Part shown: piece by piece, positions 35,333 through 43,436 of the stretch
Layout: every line of letters begins with the position of its first letter
Position numbering within the stretch: position 1 is the first letter of the stretch
NCBI GenBank assembly: GCA_947169115.1
Contig: CAMVOK010000001.1
Span: 124,001 to 188,000, forward strand
Length of the DNA stretch: 64,000 nt
Direction of reading: 5' to 3'
Source of the DNA: an uncultured Prevotellaceae bacterium
GTDB lineage: Bacteria > Bacteroidota > Bacteroidia > Bacteroidales > Bacteroidaceae
The notes under the pieces: generated by a model
Database searches by the model: none
Seen by the model: only the letters and a program-made list of their open reading frames with translations
What the model was told of the DNA's origin: nothing
Program-made: the position numbers and the translations under genes

Positions 35333-36202
35333 TTACCTTTCAATAACAATTGTGTTTATATTTACATTCATCTTCTCATCCAGTTTCCTTAATGCTACCA
35401 ACCACTTCTGGAATGCCTCGTAGGAGAGTTGTCGTGGTAGCACCTCGTTGTCAGATGTGGACGTGTTGGCTTTGACAAAGGAATTGGGAGAGAAGATGAT
35501 ATAGAGGTCGTTATACTCCACATCACGGGAGCAGGTCATGGTATATTCGTCCACAAGGGAAGGATTGGACGGCTCATCTTTGGTGGAAAACAAGATGTAG
35601 GGTTGGTCGTGCTGAATGCAATAGGCTCCCTCACCGCTGCCACGGTAGGGTAGGAGACAGAAGACTTCTTGGCTGGTTTCGTCGAGGAGATAGACGGTAA
35701 GGTAACCATCCACAGGCGAACGGAAATAGAGATACATGTCGTCGCCCGAACGGAAGTCCGTGCTTTCGAACTTCTCTTCCGTACCGTTACGAAGTACCTT
35801 AGCCACGAAGTCGATGCCCGCACTCACAATCTCACGAATGCGGCCACTGACGGTGACTGTCACAACCAATGTTCCTTGGTCGTAAGAAGTCTTGTACCGA
35901 GGTTCGCCTATCGTCTCTATCCACTCACCCTTTACTTCACTACCGCCGAGAGAGAAGAAACGACTGTTGCTTTTCCCGTTTTCATTATTCAGCACGGTGG
36001 AGTTGCTTTGTGTGACCAGTGTGCCAAACTCATCAGCAATGGCTGTGAGCTTGGCACGGTCGAGAGCTGTACGCTTCGCCTCCTCTAATGTCACATTTTC
36101 TGGGACATAGTAGGTATAGGCACCTGTTACCTTCGCCGTCCGTTGGGCGAAGATGGGTATCAGGAACGAAGACAGAAATAATATAACGAACAGGCGTTTC
36201 AT
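35333..36202 (-). CDS. Secreted DUF4384 protein
   Basis: A 289-residue protein starting at 36202 (MKRLFVILFLSSFLIPIFAQ, a signal peptide). The N-terminal domain reads TGAYTYYVPENVTLEEAKR with ALDRAKLTAIADEFG, resembling LPP20/FlgT-like envelope domains. The C-terminal half (YLYFRSPVDGYLTVYLLD, then CLLPYRG, then DLYIIFSPNSF) is DUF4384. DUF4384 is known to accompany caspase-like domains in several phyla, which supports a link with the LRR-caspase genes downstream. An open frame continues upstream to 36343 but runs through a repeat element. Confidence 0.8.
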   Translation of the reverse strand: MKRLFVILFLSSFLIPIFAQRTAKVTGAYTYYVPENVTLEEAKRTALDRAKLTAIADEFGTLVTQSNSTVLNNENGKSNSRFFSLGGSEVKGEWIETIGEPRYKTSYDQGTLVVTVTVSGRIREIVSAGIDFVAKVLRNGTEEKFESTDFRSGDDMYLYFRSPVDGYLTVYLLDETSQEVFCLLPYRGSGEGAYCIQHDQPYILFSTKDEPSNPSLVDEYTMTCSRDVEYNDLYIIFSPNSFVKANTSTSDNEVLPRQLSYEAFQKWLVALRKLDEKMNVNINTIVIER

Positions 36203-36217
36203 GTATGATTTTTTTTC

Positions 36218-36401
36218 GAAACGAATTATCCTAATTAACCTTAATTCTCTTAATAATATTCTTGACATTAAGATAAATTCTTGCTCCGTTCCTCTCCGCA
36301 AGCGTAAGCTTCTTCGACGAGCGAAGCGTAGGTCTGCGACCATCCGATTACGCCGTCCGATTTCGTGGAAAAGATTAAAATAAATTAGGATAATTCGTTT
36401 C
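36218..36401. mobile_element. 184-bp MITE-like element with 19-bp perfect terminal inverted repeats
   Basis: GAAACGAATTATCCTAATT (36218-36236) and its exact reverse complement (36383-36401) bound a 184-bp segment without a gene. The interior contains a CTTCGCTCGTCGAAG-type palindrome and a module CGCAAGCGTAAGC related to modules at 3.5, 40.0 and 60.3 kb. It sits directly upstream of the DUF4384 gene. It could be a non-autonomous transposon or a large transcribed hairpin. No target-site duplication is obvious. Confidence 0.7.
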
Positions 36402-36446
36402 TAAATATAAGAGTAAGGTTGGTTCGGTCAATTCGTTGTGGTTTCA

Positions 36447-37121
36447 TTACCAACCAAGAAGTTGGTCAAGTTTCTTATGCAAGTCGTCGCCACGTTTTTC
36501 CAAGTCCTGACGAACGGCATTCTTGACAGCGGCCTTGGCCATTTTGGAGTTATATGCCAGTCGCACAAGCACCTCTTTGTTCTTGTTCTGTTTGGTGCGA
36601 TAAACTTCCACGACGGGTATTGTGCGCCCGATGTTCTGGGAGATGAGGTTCTTGGCAGCCGAGATGCTCTGTACGACAGAGGCAGCCTCCTCTGCTTCCA
36701 ACTGTTTATTGGCTACGGTGTTCTCGATGAGGGCGGTCACTTCGGTCTGGATTTGTCCTGCCAGATTCTGTTTGGCCAGTTCCAATGCCTGCATCTTAGC
36801 GGCATCGTAGTTCTCACCGATGCTGGCAGCTTCGCCCATGATGTACTTGGGGAACATGTCCTCGTCGTATTCCATCTGCATGAGATACGATTTGTCGAGT
36901 TGCTTTTCGATGGGCAGTGCACCGGGCATCACCTGCCAACCCTCTTTCTTGAAGTCTTTGGCATCCTTGCGGGCAGCCTTACTGGCTTTGGCATTCAGTT
37001 CCGATTCCGTAAGTTTCCGATTTGCTTTGCGCTCTTTGATTTGCTCTTTTGTCAACTGTGCGTAACTGACCGTTGTGCCCAGCATGAGGCAAGCGGCAAT
37101 GAGGAGAATAGACTTTTTCAT
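36447..37121 (-). CDS. Secreted LPP20-like envelope protein
   Basis: A 224-residue protein (226 if it starts at 37127). It has a signal peptide (KKSILLIAACLMLGTTVSYAQ), then a basic charged stretch. The next region (YIMGEAASIGENYDAAKMQ, ALELAKQNLAGQIQTEV) has the Gly-x-Ala and AxxxAxxxLA spacing of LPP20-like lipoprotein domains. VEVYRTKQNKNKEVLVRLAY follows. It lies upstream of the DUF4384 gene in the same direction and may belong to the caspase operon, though a 184-bp element separates them. Its leader contains a candidate structured RNA. Confidence 0.7.
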   Translation of the reverse strand: MKKSILLIAACLMLGTTVSYAQLTKEQIKERKANRKLTESELNAKASKAARKDAKDFKKEGWQVMPGALPIEKQLDKSYLMQMEYDEDMFPKYIMGEAASIGENYDAAKMQALELAKQNLAGQIQTEVTALIENTVANKQLEAEEAASVVQSISAAKNLISQNIGRTIPVVEVYRTKQNKNKEVLVRLAYNSKMAKAAVKNAVRQDLEKRGDDLHKKLDQLLGW

Positions 37122-37192
37122 GGTCATTCATGTTTTGTGCCTATTGGCTCCCAGATTCGGCGGTTAATGTAATGCGCTTAATAAATACGAAA

Positions 37193-37448
37193 GACGTGGG
37201 TGCCTTATACTCGCCACTTACCTCATCATCGGGCTTCTCGCATTGCCCCTCACTAAAGGATAAGTAACTCGATTAGCCCACGTCGCGAAGTATTACACAC
37301 AAGGTATAATACACCCAACATGAACGTCTCGGCTACGCTTCTTCGAAGTGAGTTGAATTTTGCGAGAATTCGATGATCGAAGATAACGCTCGTAAACGTC
37401 CTTTTCCAATAAGTATTTGACCCTCATGCCCTATTGGGCTAATCGAGT
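37193..37448 (-). ncRNA. Candidate structured RNA or riboswitch-like leader
   Basis: A promoter at 37454-37461 predicts transcription starting near 37447. The first bases of that transcript, ACTCGATTAGCCCA (complement of 37435-37448), pair perfectly with TGGGCTAATCGAGT made from 37267-37280, enclosing about 155 bases. The 3' arm can instead pair with a downstream segment: CCCACGTC (37277-37284) against GACGTGGG (37193-37200). The two pairings exclude each other. A GTATTA/TAATAC hairpin lies inside (37290-37312). It could be a 6S-like RNA or a regulatory leader of the LPP20-like gene. Confidence 0.45.
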
Positions 37449-37453
37449 CGGGA

Positions 37454-37461
37454 CAAAGTTA
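37454..37461 (-). promoter_or_regulatory. -7 promoter box (TAACTTTG) for the structured leader
   Basis: The minus strand reads TAACTTTG, six bases before the start of the inverted repeat at 37448. Confidence 0.55.
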
Positions 37462-37503
37462 GGAAACTTTATTTAAATATCAAAAAAAAAATATAAAATA
37501 ATC

Positions 37504-37565
37504 ATGTCAAATGTCAAATGCTAAATGTCAAATGGGTGTTAAATGTCAAGTGTACAAATGTCAAC
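37504..37565. repeat. ATGTCAA phrase repeat
   Basis: Consecutive variants of ATGTCAAATG and ATGCTAAATG, with one ATGGGTGTTAA break. The same phrase occurs at about 4920-4935 and 23325-23345. Confidence 0.85.
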
Positions 37566-37569
37566 GAAA

Positions 37570-37655
37570 GTGCCATACTATGGCACTGAAAAGTTTCATA
37601 GTATGGCATTAATGAGTTTCATAGTTTGGCACTATTGAGTGCCATAGTATGGCAC
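37570..37655. repeat. Four-copy, 23-bp palindrome array
   Basis: Palindromes GTGCCATA-TATGGCAC or variants (GTTTCATAGTATGGCAT, GTTTCATAGTTTGGCAC) start at 37570, 37593, 37616 and 37639, an exact 23-bp period. The first and last are near-perfect palindromes. The array lies just downstream of murI. Confidence 0.9.
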
Positions 37656-37665
37656 TGACCCTAAT

Positions 37666-37696
37666 AAAAAGAAGATAACCAGCAGGCTATCTTCTT
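37666..37696 (-). terminator. Terminator of murI
   Basis: On the minus strand, GAAGATAGCC pairs with GGTTATCTTC, followed by TTTTT. Confidence 0.85.
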
Positions 37697-37722
37697 TCTT
37701 TGGAAATGTGTTGTTGTGGGAT

Positions 37723-38556
37723 TTACAGGTCGATGTGCTCGGCTGTGATGTCCTGACCAAGGAACACGGAGGCGTTCTCCTTGAAGGTGAAGGGGTGCTC
37801 GGTGGTGAGGAACCGGCAGGTGCCGTCCTGGGTGATGCGTTCGTGCATGTCGGTGTGCCGGCGTAGGTAGTCCTGTAGGCTGTTGGCCACGTAGTCACCC
37901 TGGGGCATGAGTTGGATGCCGGCAGGGGTGTACTGGCGTATCTTGTTCATGATGAGAGGGTAGTGGGTGCAGCCCAAAATGATGGTGTCGATTTCGGGAT
38001 CGCGGAATAGGAGTTGGTCGATGTACTTCTTAACGAAGTAGTCAACGCCCGGGCTATCGTATTCGCGGTTCTCGATGAGGGGTACCCACATGGGGCAGGC
38101 CTGACCAGTGACCCGTACACCGGGATGGAGTTTTGTAATCTCGATGTCGTAGGTGTGGCTGCGGATGGTACCCTGTGTGGCCAGAATGCCGACGTGGCGC
38201 GTTTTGGTCAGTTCGCCCACGGCCTCGGTGGTGGGTCGTATGACACCCAGGACGCGACGCGTGGCGTCAATCTGAGGCAAATCTACCTGCTGAATGGTGC
38301 GCAATGCCTTGGCCGATGCGGTGTTACAAGCCAGGATGACAAGCGGACAACCTAAATCGAAGAGACGTCGCACGGCTTGGAGTGTAAACTCATAGACCAC
38401 CTCGAAGGAACGTGTTCCGTATGGGGCACGTGCATTGTCCCCGAGATACAGATAGTCGTACTGGGGCATCAGTTGTCGTATCTGGCGCAGGATGGTCAGT
38501 CCTCCATAACCAGAGTCGAAAACACCGATAGAACCTGTATTTAATGCATAATGCAT
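37723..38556 (-). CDS. murI: Glutamate racemase
   Basis: Supplies D-glutamate for peptidoglycan. The 277-residue protein has both catalytic cysteines: Cys77 in LACNTASAKA and Cys196 in GCTHYPL. It also has IGVFDSGYGGLT and YLGDNARAPYG. The first six residues MHYALN are the translation of an ATGCATTATGCATTA phrase repeat that fills the upstream gap, so the start region is repeat-derived. It is the last gene of a minus-strand run from DUF6089 through uppS, bamA and the skp genes. Confidence 0.95.
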   Translation of the reverse strand: MHYALNTGSIGVFDSGYGGLTILRQIRQLMPQYDYLYLGDNARAPYGTRSFEVVYEFTLQAVRRLFDLGCPLVILACNTASAKALRTIQQVDLPQIDATRRVLGVIRPTTEAVGELTKTRHVGILATQGTIRSHTYDIEITKLHPGVRVTGQACPMWVPLIENREYDSPGVDYFVKKYIDQLLFRDPEIDTIILGCTHYPLIMNKIRQYTPAGIQLMPQGDYVANSLQDYLRRHTDMHERITQDGTCRFLTTEHPFTFKENASVFLGQDITAEHIDL

Positions 38557-38682
38557 AATGTAGAATGCATAATTAACGATTCATAATTCACAATTCACAA
38601 AGCACAATGCACAATTGACAATGTAGAATGCATAATTAACGATTCACAATTAAGGCTGCGCCTAATCCCTACTCTCTAATCC
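38557..38682. repeat. ATGCATAATG/TTCACAATTC phrase repeats
   Basis: The murI-ompH gap consists entirely of variants of ATGCATAATG, TTCACAATTC, TAACGATTCA and CTAATCCTTA. Some continue into the first codons of murI. Confidence 0.8.
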
Positions 38683-39267
38683 TTATTCTATATTCCCCAA
38701 TTCGTTATCATCCGTTGTCACTTCTTCTTCCGTCTGTGGAACTTCAAGTCCCAACTTCTGCATAACGAGCAGAGTGACGTTGTCGCCCAGTTGCGGATGG
38801 ATGAAGGGACAGGCGTTTCCATCGGTGTTGATGATGTAGCCATAGCCTTTTTCTGCACCAATGGCTTGGATGGCCTCGTTGAGTTTGGCACGTACCACGT
38901 CCATCATGTCTTCTTCTGCCTTGCTGAGCAGTTCGCTGGCCTCCTGACGGAACTTCAGGCTGCTCTCCATGAGGGCCTGCAGTTCGGCTTGTCGCTTGAT
39001 GAGGATATTCTCGGGGAAGTCTTTCTGCCCTTGCAAGAACTCGGAGAACTTGCGTTGGAACTCTTCCTCGCTACGGGTTGCCTCCTGGTCGTATTTGACC
39101 TTCAGCGTGGCGACGTTCTGTTTTGCCATCGCATATTCGGGCATCTGGCGTAGTACGTTGTCGTAGCTGAGATAGCCAAACTTGACAGCTTGGGCACTTA
39201 GCCCCCCGTGTTTCCCCCCGAGTGGGGAGCAAAGGAGTATAAGTGATAATATAATAAGTTTTTTCAT
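38683..39267 (-). CDS. OmpH/Skp family periplasmic chaperone, third copy
   Basis: A 194-residue protein starting MKKLIILSLILLCSP. It has a signal peptide, then FGYLSYDNVLRQMPEYAMA, a long coiled coil (LKVKYDQEATRSEEEFQRKF), and the C-terminal VNTDG-like YGYIINTDGNACPFIHP typical of Skp/OmpH. The signal peptide contains an unusual SPLGGKHGG segment encoded by a GC-rich palindromic phrase (about 39200-39235) also found between genes. Skp-type proteins carry unfolded outer-membrane proteins to BamA, encoded upstream. Confidence 0.9.
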   Translation of the reverse strand: MKKLIILSLILLCSPLGGKHGGLSAQAVKFGYLSYDNVLRQMPEYAMAKQNVATLKVKYDQEATRSEEEFQRKFSEFLQGQKDFPENILIKRQAELQALMESSLKFRQEASELLSKAEEDMMDVVRAKLNEAIQAIGAEKGYGYIINTDGNACPFIHPQLGDNVTLLVMQKLGLEVPQTEEEVTTDDNELGNIE

Positions 39268-39321
39268 TTCTTTACCATTGATTTGAGAAACCCTCCCTCG
39301 GGAGGGCATGGAAGGGGCTTT

Positions 39322-39828
39322 TTATTTGATGCCCAGTTCGGCACGTACCTGTGCGGTAACGTCGGTGCTCAGGGTTTCGTTGACAAAGGGAATGGCACCG
39401 CCGGAGATGTCAACTACATAGACGTAACCGCCAGCTTCGCCAATCTTCTTGATGGCTGCCAACACCTTGGTCTGGATGACTTCCATCTTCTCACTTTGCT
39501 GTTTCTGCATATCCTGCTGACTGGCCTGATAGAAGTCCTGGATGCTCTGCTCCATCTTCTGCAGGTCGGTAGCCTTGCTCTGCAGGATGGCCTGTGCGGT
39601 CTGACCTTCTTCAGAGAGTTTCTGCAATTCCTCGGCTTTGGTCTGGTATTCCTTTTGCAGGCGTTCCAGTTCGTCCTGGTACTGTTGACCCAGTTTCTGG
39701 ATTTCGGCACTTGCGGCCTTGTACTCTTCCATCTCGGGCAGTACGTTAGCCATGTTGAAATGGGCGAATTTCTGTGCAAACAGGCTCATGGGAGCCATCA
39801 TCAGTAATGCTACTAAAATCTTTTTCAT
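39322..39828 (-). CDS. OmpH/Skp family periplasmic chaperone, second copy
   Basis: A 168-residue protein with a signal peptide (MKKILVALLMMAPMSLFAQ). It has KFAHFNMANVLPEMEEYKA, a Gln/Lys-rich coiled coil (about residues 45-120), and YVYVVDISGGAIPFVNETL. This is the expected size and pattern for bacterial Skp. It lies between two paralogues downstream of bamA. Confidence 0.93.
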   Translation of the reverse strand: MKKILVALLMMAPMSLFAQKFAHFNMANVLPEMEEYKAASAEIQKLGQQYQDELERLQKEYQTKAEELQKLSEEGQTAQAILQSKATDLQKMEQSIQDFYQASQQDMQKQQSEKMEVIQTKVLAAIKKIGEAGGYVYVVDISGGAIPFVNETLSTDVTAQVRAELGIK

Positions 39829-40166
39829 AATTATTGTTTGTTATTAGTTGTTTAGAAGTTTAGTAATTTAGAAGTTTAGAAGTTTAGTAATTTAGAAGTT
39901 TAGAAATTTAGAGGTTTAGAGGTTTAGAAGTTTAGAGGTTTAGTAATCGGACGCCCGTAGGGCTACGCTTGCGTAGCATCGCGGAGCAAGAAGTTTAGAG
40001 GGTTGGGGTAGGTTTGGAAGGGAAGGTGCAAGGTGCAAGAGGATACGTTTGGTGGTTGAAAGCCTAATCCTTAACCCATAATCCTTAACCCATAACCCTT
40101 AATCCATAACCCTTAATCCATAACCCTTCATCCTTAACTCTTAATCCTTAACCCTTCACCCTTAAT
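39829..40166. repeat. 338-bp gap made of phrase repeats
   Basis: No gene. It starts with GAAGTTTAGTAATTTA-type phrases (about 39845-39945). A module follows with CGGACGCCCGTAGGGC and CTACGCTTGCG. The gap ends with CCTTAATCCATAACC and CCTTAACCC phrases to 40165. The last bases run up to the stop of the next gene. Confidence 0.85.
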
Positions 40167-40676
40167 TTAGTTGTAACCAAGTTTGGTGAGAACCTCGTTG
40201 GATATGTCGATTTTGGGTGAGGCGAAGATGATGCCAGCATCGCTTGCTCTGTCAAGTACAAGGCTGTAGCCTTTCTGCTCGCAGATGTCCTTGACGGCGT
40301 TGTAAATCTCGTCCTGTATGGGGGTCATCAGACTTTCGCGTTTTTTGTAAAGTTCACCGTCCGGACCGAAATACTTACGTTTCAGTTCTGCGGCTTCTTT
40401 CTCCTTGGCTACGATGGCTTCTTCCTTCTTGGCTTTCTGCTCTTCGCTGAGGAAAACGGCTTCGTTCTGGTAGTTCTTGTAGAGGGTCTGTGCCTCCGTC
40501 TGCAATACATCCACCTCGGCTTGCCATTTCTTAGAAACCTGGTTGAGCTGCTCGTTTGCACGCTCGTAGGCAGGAATATTCTTCAGAATGTATTCCATAT
40601 CAACGAGTACAAACTTTTGCGCCTGTGCTGTCATGGCACCCAGTGCCATTAACCACATAATAAATAGTTTTCTCAT
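40167..40676 (-). CDS. OmpH/Skp family periplasmic chaperone, first copy
   Basis: A 169-residue protein starting at 40676 (MRKLFIMWLMALGAMTAQAQ, signal peptide). KFVLVDMEYILKNIPAYERAN is the canonical Skp N-terminus. A charged coiled coil (EEQKAKKEEAIVAKEKEA) and YSLVLDRASDAGIIFASP follow. It lies 60 bp after bamA on the same strand and is the copy most like the standard partner of BamA. Confidence 0.93.
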   Translation of the reverse strand: MRKLFIMWLMALGAMTAQAQKFVLVDMEYILKNIPAYERANEQLNQVSKKWQAEVDVLQTEAQTLYKNYQNEAVFLSEEQKAKKEEAIVAKEKEAAELKRKYFGPDGELYKKRESLMTPIQDEIYNAVKDICEQKGYSLVLDRASDAGIIFASPKIDISNEVLTKLGYN

Positions 40677-40736
40677 TTCTATATCATTTTTAATTTTTAA
40701 TTCATGTTTAAATTTTAATTTTTCTCTTTTCATTCA

Positions 40737-43379
40737 TCAGAACTCCTGTCCCAAAATGAAGTGGAACTGGCTGCCACCTACCGACTTGTTGCCAAAGACA
40801 CTGTCGAAACCGTATGCCCAGTCGATACCCAGCAGACCCACCATAGGCAGGATGATACGTACACCGACACCGGCACTTCGCTTCATGTCGAAGGGATTAA
40901 TCTTCTTCACGTTGTTCCAGGCATTACCACCTTCGACGAAGGTCAGGGCATATATGTTGGCCGAGTTTCCCAACATCAGGGGATAGCGCAGTTCCAGGGT
41001 GAAACGGTCGTAAGCATAGCCCGGATAGCCCTGTGGGGTGAGTGAACCGTTGTCGTAACCGCGAAGTCCGATGGTTTCGGTGGCGTATGTCGAACTATAG
41101 CCCGAGGTTCCGTCACCACCTACGTAGAAGGTCTCGAAGGGACTCTTCTTGTGCTTGTTGTAGTGACCAAGAATACCAAATTCAACACGGGTCATCAATA
41201 CCAAACACTTGCTGCCACGGGTCAGAGCCGTGAAGGTGCGTGCCTTGAACTTCCACTTGTGATATTCAATCCATCGGTACTTGTCTTGCAGCTCTCGCTG
41301 GTATGACGAGGCATAATAGTTGGTGGCCAGGTTGGCATAGTTCTTGCCGTCGATGAGACTGAAGGGAGGTGTGAACGAGGCGGTTAGCATAAATTCACTG
41401 CCTCGGCGTGGGAATATCTGGTTGTCCGTAGAGGTTCGTGCCAGATTGAGGCTTATGGCCAGTGAGTTGCAGTTACCGTTGGAAACCAGGAAGTACTCCC
41501 AGTCTTTCAGCATATAACGGGTGTAACCGAGGTCGGCCGAGAACTGGAAGTAGTCGTCGGGCCATGACAGGCGTTTACCCCATCCAATGGATGCACCCAC
41601 CAGTTTCACGAATTTGTCGGGGTCGTAGAAGTTCTCGTAATAGTTGTTGTAGTACGAGTTTGTTCCGGCTCCGTAGAGATATGAGTTGGTGTAGTTGCGG
41701 TAGTAGGCTGAGTTGTAGTATTTGTCGCTGACGTCGGTCTGCTTTGAGAAGAACGCACTGACGGAGAGCGAACTGGGGCGCTTGCCGCCAAACCACGGAT
41801 TCATGTACGATGCGCTGTATGCCTGATAGTACCGGCCGTTGGTTTGTCCGCTGATACTGAAAGTCTCGCCATTACCCTGTGGCATCACGCCTCGGCGCAT
41901 GCCGCCTTTCTTGAACAGGTTGGCCATACAGAAGTTAGAGAACTTCAGTCCAATCTTACCAATGATACCCGTCTGTCCGTAACCCAGTGAGAACTCTATC
42001 TGGTCGTTCGATTTTGGCGTTAGTCCCCAAGCCATGTCCACAGTTCCGTTTTCGTAGTTCGGGTCAACTTTGGGGTCTATGCTTTCGGGGTCGAAGAATC
42101 CCATGGAGGCAATCTCTCGATAGGAACGTTCCATGGCCTCCTTGGAGAAGAGGTCGCCGGGCTTGTTACGTAGTTCACGGCGTACTACATTCTCGTACAC
42201 GCGGTCATTACCAATAATGCGCACGTGGCTGATGTGCGCCTGCGTTCCCTCAAACATGCGCATCTCCAGGTCCACCGAGTCGCCCACGATGTTGGTTTCC
42301 ACAGGGTCGAGCTGATAGAAGACGTAGCCATTGTTGTAGTATAGGTTGCCGATGGCATCATCGTCACCCGAAAGGCGGGCCTGCAACAGTTTTTGGTCAT
42401 AGACATCGCCCTTCTTCATGCGCAACTGCTGATTGAGGTCGTCGGTGTTGTAGAGGGTATTTCCCACCCATTCGATGTTGCGGATGTAGTAACGTTGACC
42501 TTCATCGACGTGCAGATATATGTCCACATCATTCTCTCCGAAAGGTACTACGCTGTCGCTTACCAGGAATGCATCGCGATAGCCCAGCTGTGCATATTTC
42601 TCGATGAGGTTCTCCTTGGCTTCGTCGTACTTCTTGTCGATAAATTTCTTCGAGCGGAACCAACTGCCCATATTGTGGCGTTCGTGTATGGTCTTCAGTA
42701 CGCCTTTACTTATCAGGTTGCCCTTGATTTTCTTTTCTGGCAGGTTGTCGTTTCCCGTAATGTAGATGTGGTTTATCTTTACCTTGTCTTTTTTGGTAAT
42801 GTTGACATCCACTATGACATGGTCGGGTTTCGAGGTGTCGTCGTGTGGGGTGATGACAATCTCAGCGTTTTTGTATCCCTTTTCGTCGAAATACTTTTTG
42901 GCCAGAATCTTGGCTCTGTCGATGGTGTTCGGTGTCAGCTGATTCTCCCTCACCAGACCGATTTTCTTTTCCAAGTCGTCGCGTTCCCCTTTCTTTACGC
43001 CCGTATAGTTTATCGCGGAGATACGTGGACGTTGGGTAAGTTGTATGTTCAGGTAAGCCGAGTCTCTGACTATGCTATCGACTTTGATGGCCACGCTGCT
43101 GAACAACCCGTTGCGCCAATAACGGCGTATGGCCTTGGTGATTTGTTCGCCAGGGATGGTAACCCGTTCGCCCACTTGTAGTCCTGAAAGACCGATGAGC
43201 AGGAACTCGTCATAGTTCTGTACGCCGCTGACGGTGATACCTCCGATGATGTAGTCGCGGGGTGTCCGGCTATAATCGATAGTGGGTTCTATCTCTTTCT
43301 GGCTTTGTGCTGCAATGGGCAGTACGGAACAAAGCAGAAGGGTTAATAGTATAAGATGCTTCAGTTTCACTTTCTCCAA
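40737..43379 (-). CDS. bamA: Outer-membrane protein assembly factor BamA
   Basis: Inserts beta-barrel proteins into the outer membrane. The 880-residue protein has a signal peptide (LILLTLLLCSVLPIAAQ) and about five POTRA domains to residue 450 (IGGITVSGVQNYDE, ISAINYTGVKKGERDD, and so on). A C-terminal 16-strand barrel rich in Tyr and Gly ends in HFILGQEF with the terminal Phe required for recognition. It is preceded by uppS and followed by three Skp genes, a conserved Bacteroidales arrangement. Confidence 0.96.
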   Translation of the reverse strand: MEKVKLKHLILLTLLLCSVLPIAAQSQKEIEPTIDYSRTPRDYIIGGITVSGVQNYDEFLLIGLSGLQVGERVTIPGEQITKAIRRYWRNGLFSSVAIKVDSIVRDSAYLNIQLTQRPRISAINYTGVKKGERDDLEKKIGLVRENQLTPNTIDRAKILAKKYFDEKGYKNAEIVITPHDDTSKPDHVIVDVNITKKDKVKINHIYITGNDNLPEKKIKGNLISKGVLKTIHERHNMGSWFRSKKFIDKKYDEAKENLIEKYAQLGYRDAFLVSDSVVPFGENDVDIYLHVDEGQRYYIRNIEWVGNTLYNTDDLNQQLRMKKGDVYDQKLLQARLSGDDDAIGNLYYNNGYVFYQLDPVETNIVGDSVDLEMRMFEGTQAHISHVRIIGNDRVYENVVRRELRNKPGDLFSKEAMERSYREIASMGFFDPESIDPKVDPNYENGTVDMAWGLTPKSNDQIEFSLGYGQTGIIGKIGLKFSNFCMANLFKKGGMRRGVMPQGNGETFSISGQTNGRYYQAYSASYMNPWFGGKRPSSLSVSAFFSKQTDVSDKYYNSAYYRNYTNSYLYGAGTNSYYNNYYENFYDPDKFVKLVGASIGWGKRLSWPDDYFQFSADLGYTRYMLKDWEYFLVSNGNCNSLAISLNLARTSTDNQIFPRRGSEFMLTASFTPPFSLIDGKNYANLATNYYASSYQRELQDKYRWIEYHKWKFKARTFTALTRGSKCLVLMTRVEFGILGHYNKHKKSPFETFYVGGDGTSGYSSTYATETIGLRGYDNGSLTPQGYPGYAYDRFTLELRYPLMLGNSANIYALTFVEGGNAWNNVKKINPFDMKRSAGVGVRIILPMVGLLGIDWAYGFDSVFGNKSVGGSQFHFILGQEF

Positions 43380-43436
43380 TTATTCACAATCAGGTTAATC
43401 CCTAATCTCTACTCCCTAATCCTTAATTCTTAATTC

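Noticed and set aside
37267..37448. tmRNA or RNase P RNA
   Set aside because: No tRNA-like ends, no tag frame and none of the conserved RNase P core sequences; a 6S-like or leader RNA remains possible.
37570..37655. CRISPR-like array
   Set aside because: The repeats are palindromic with 6-base spacers of constant length and no variable spacers or cas genes; the same applies to 56928-57015.
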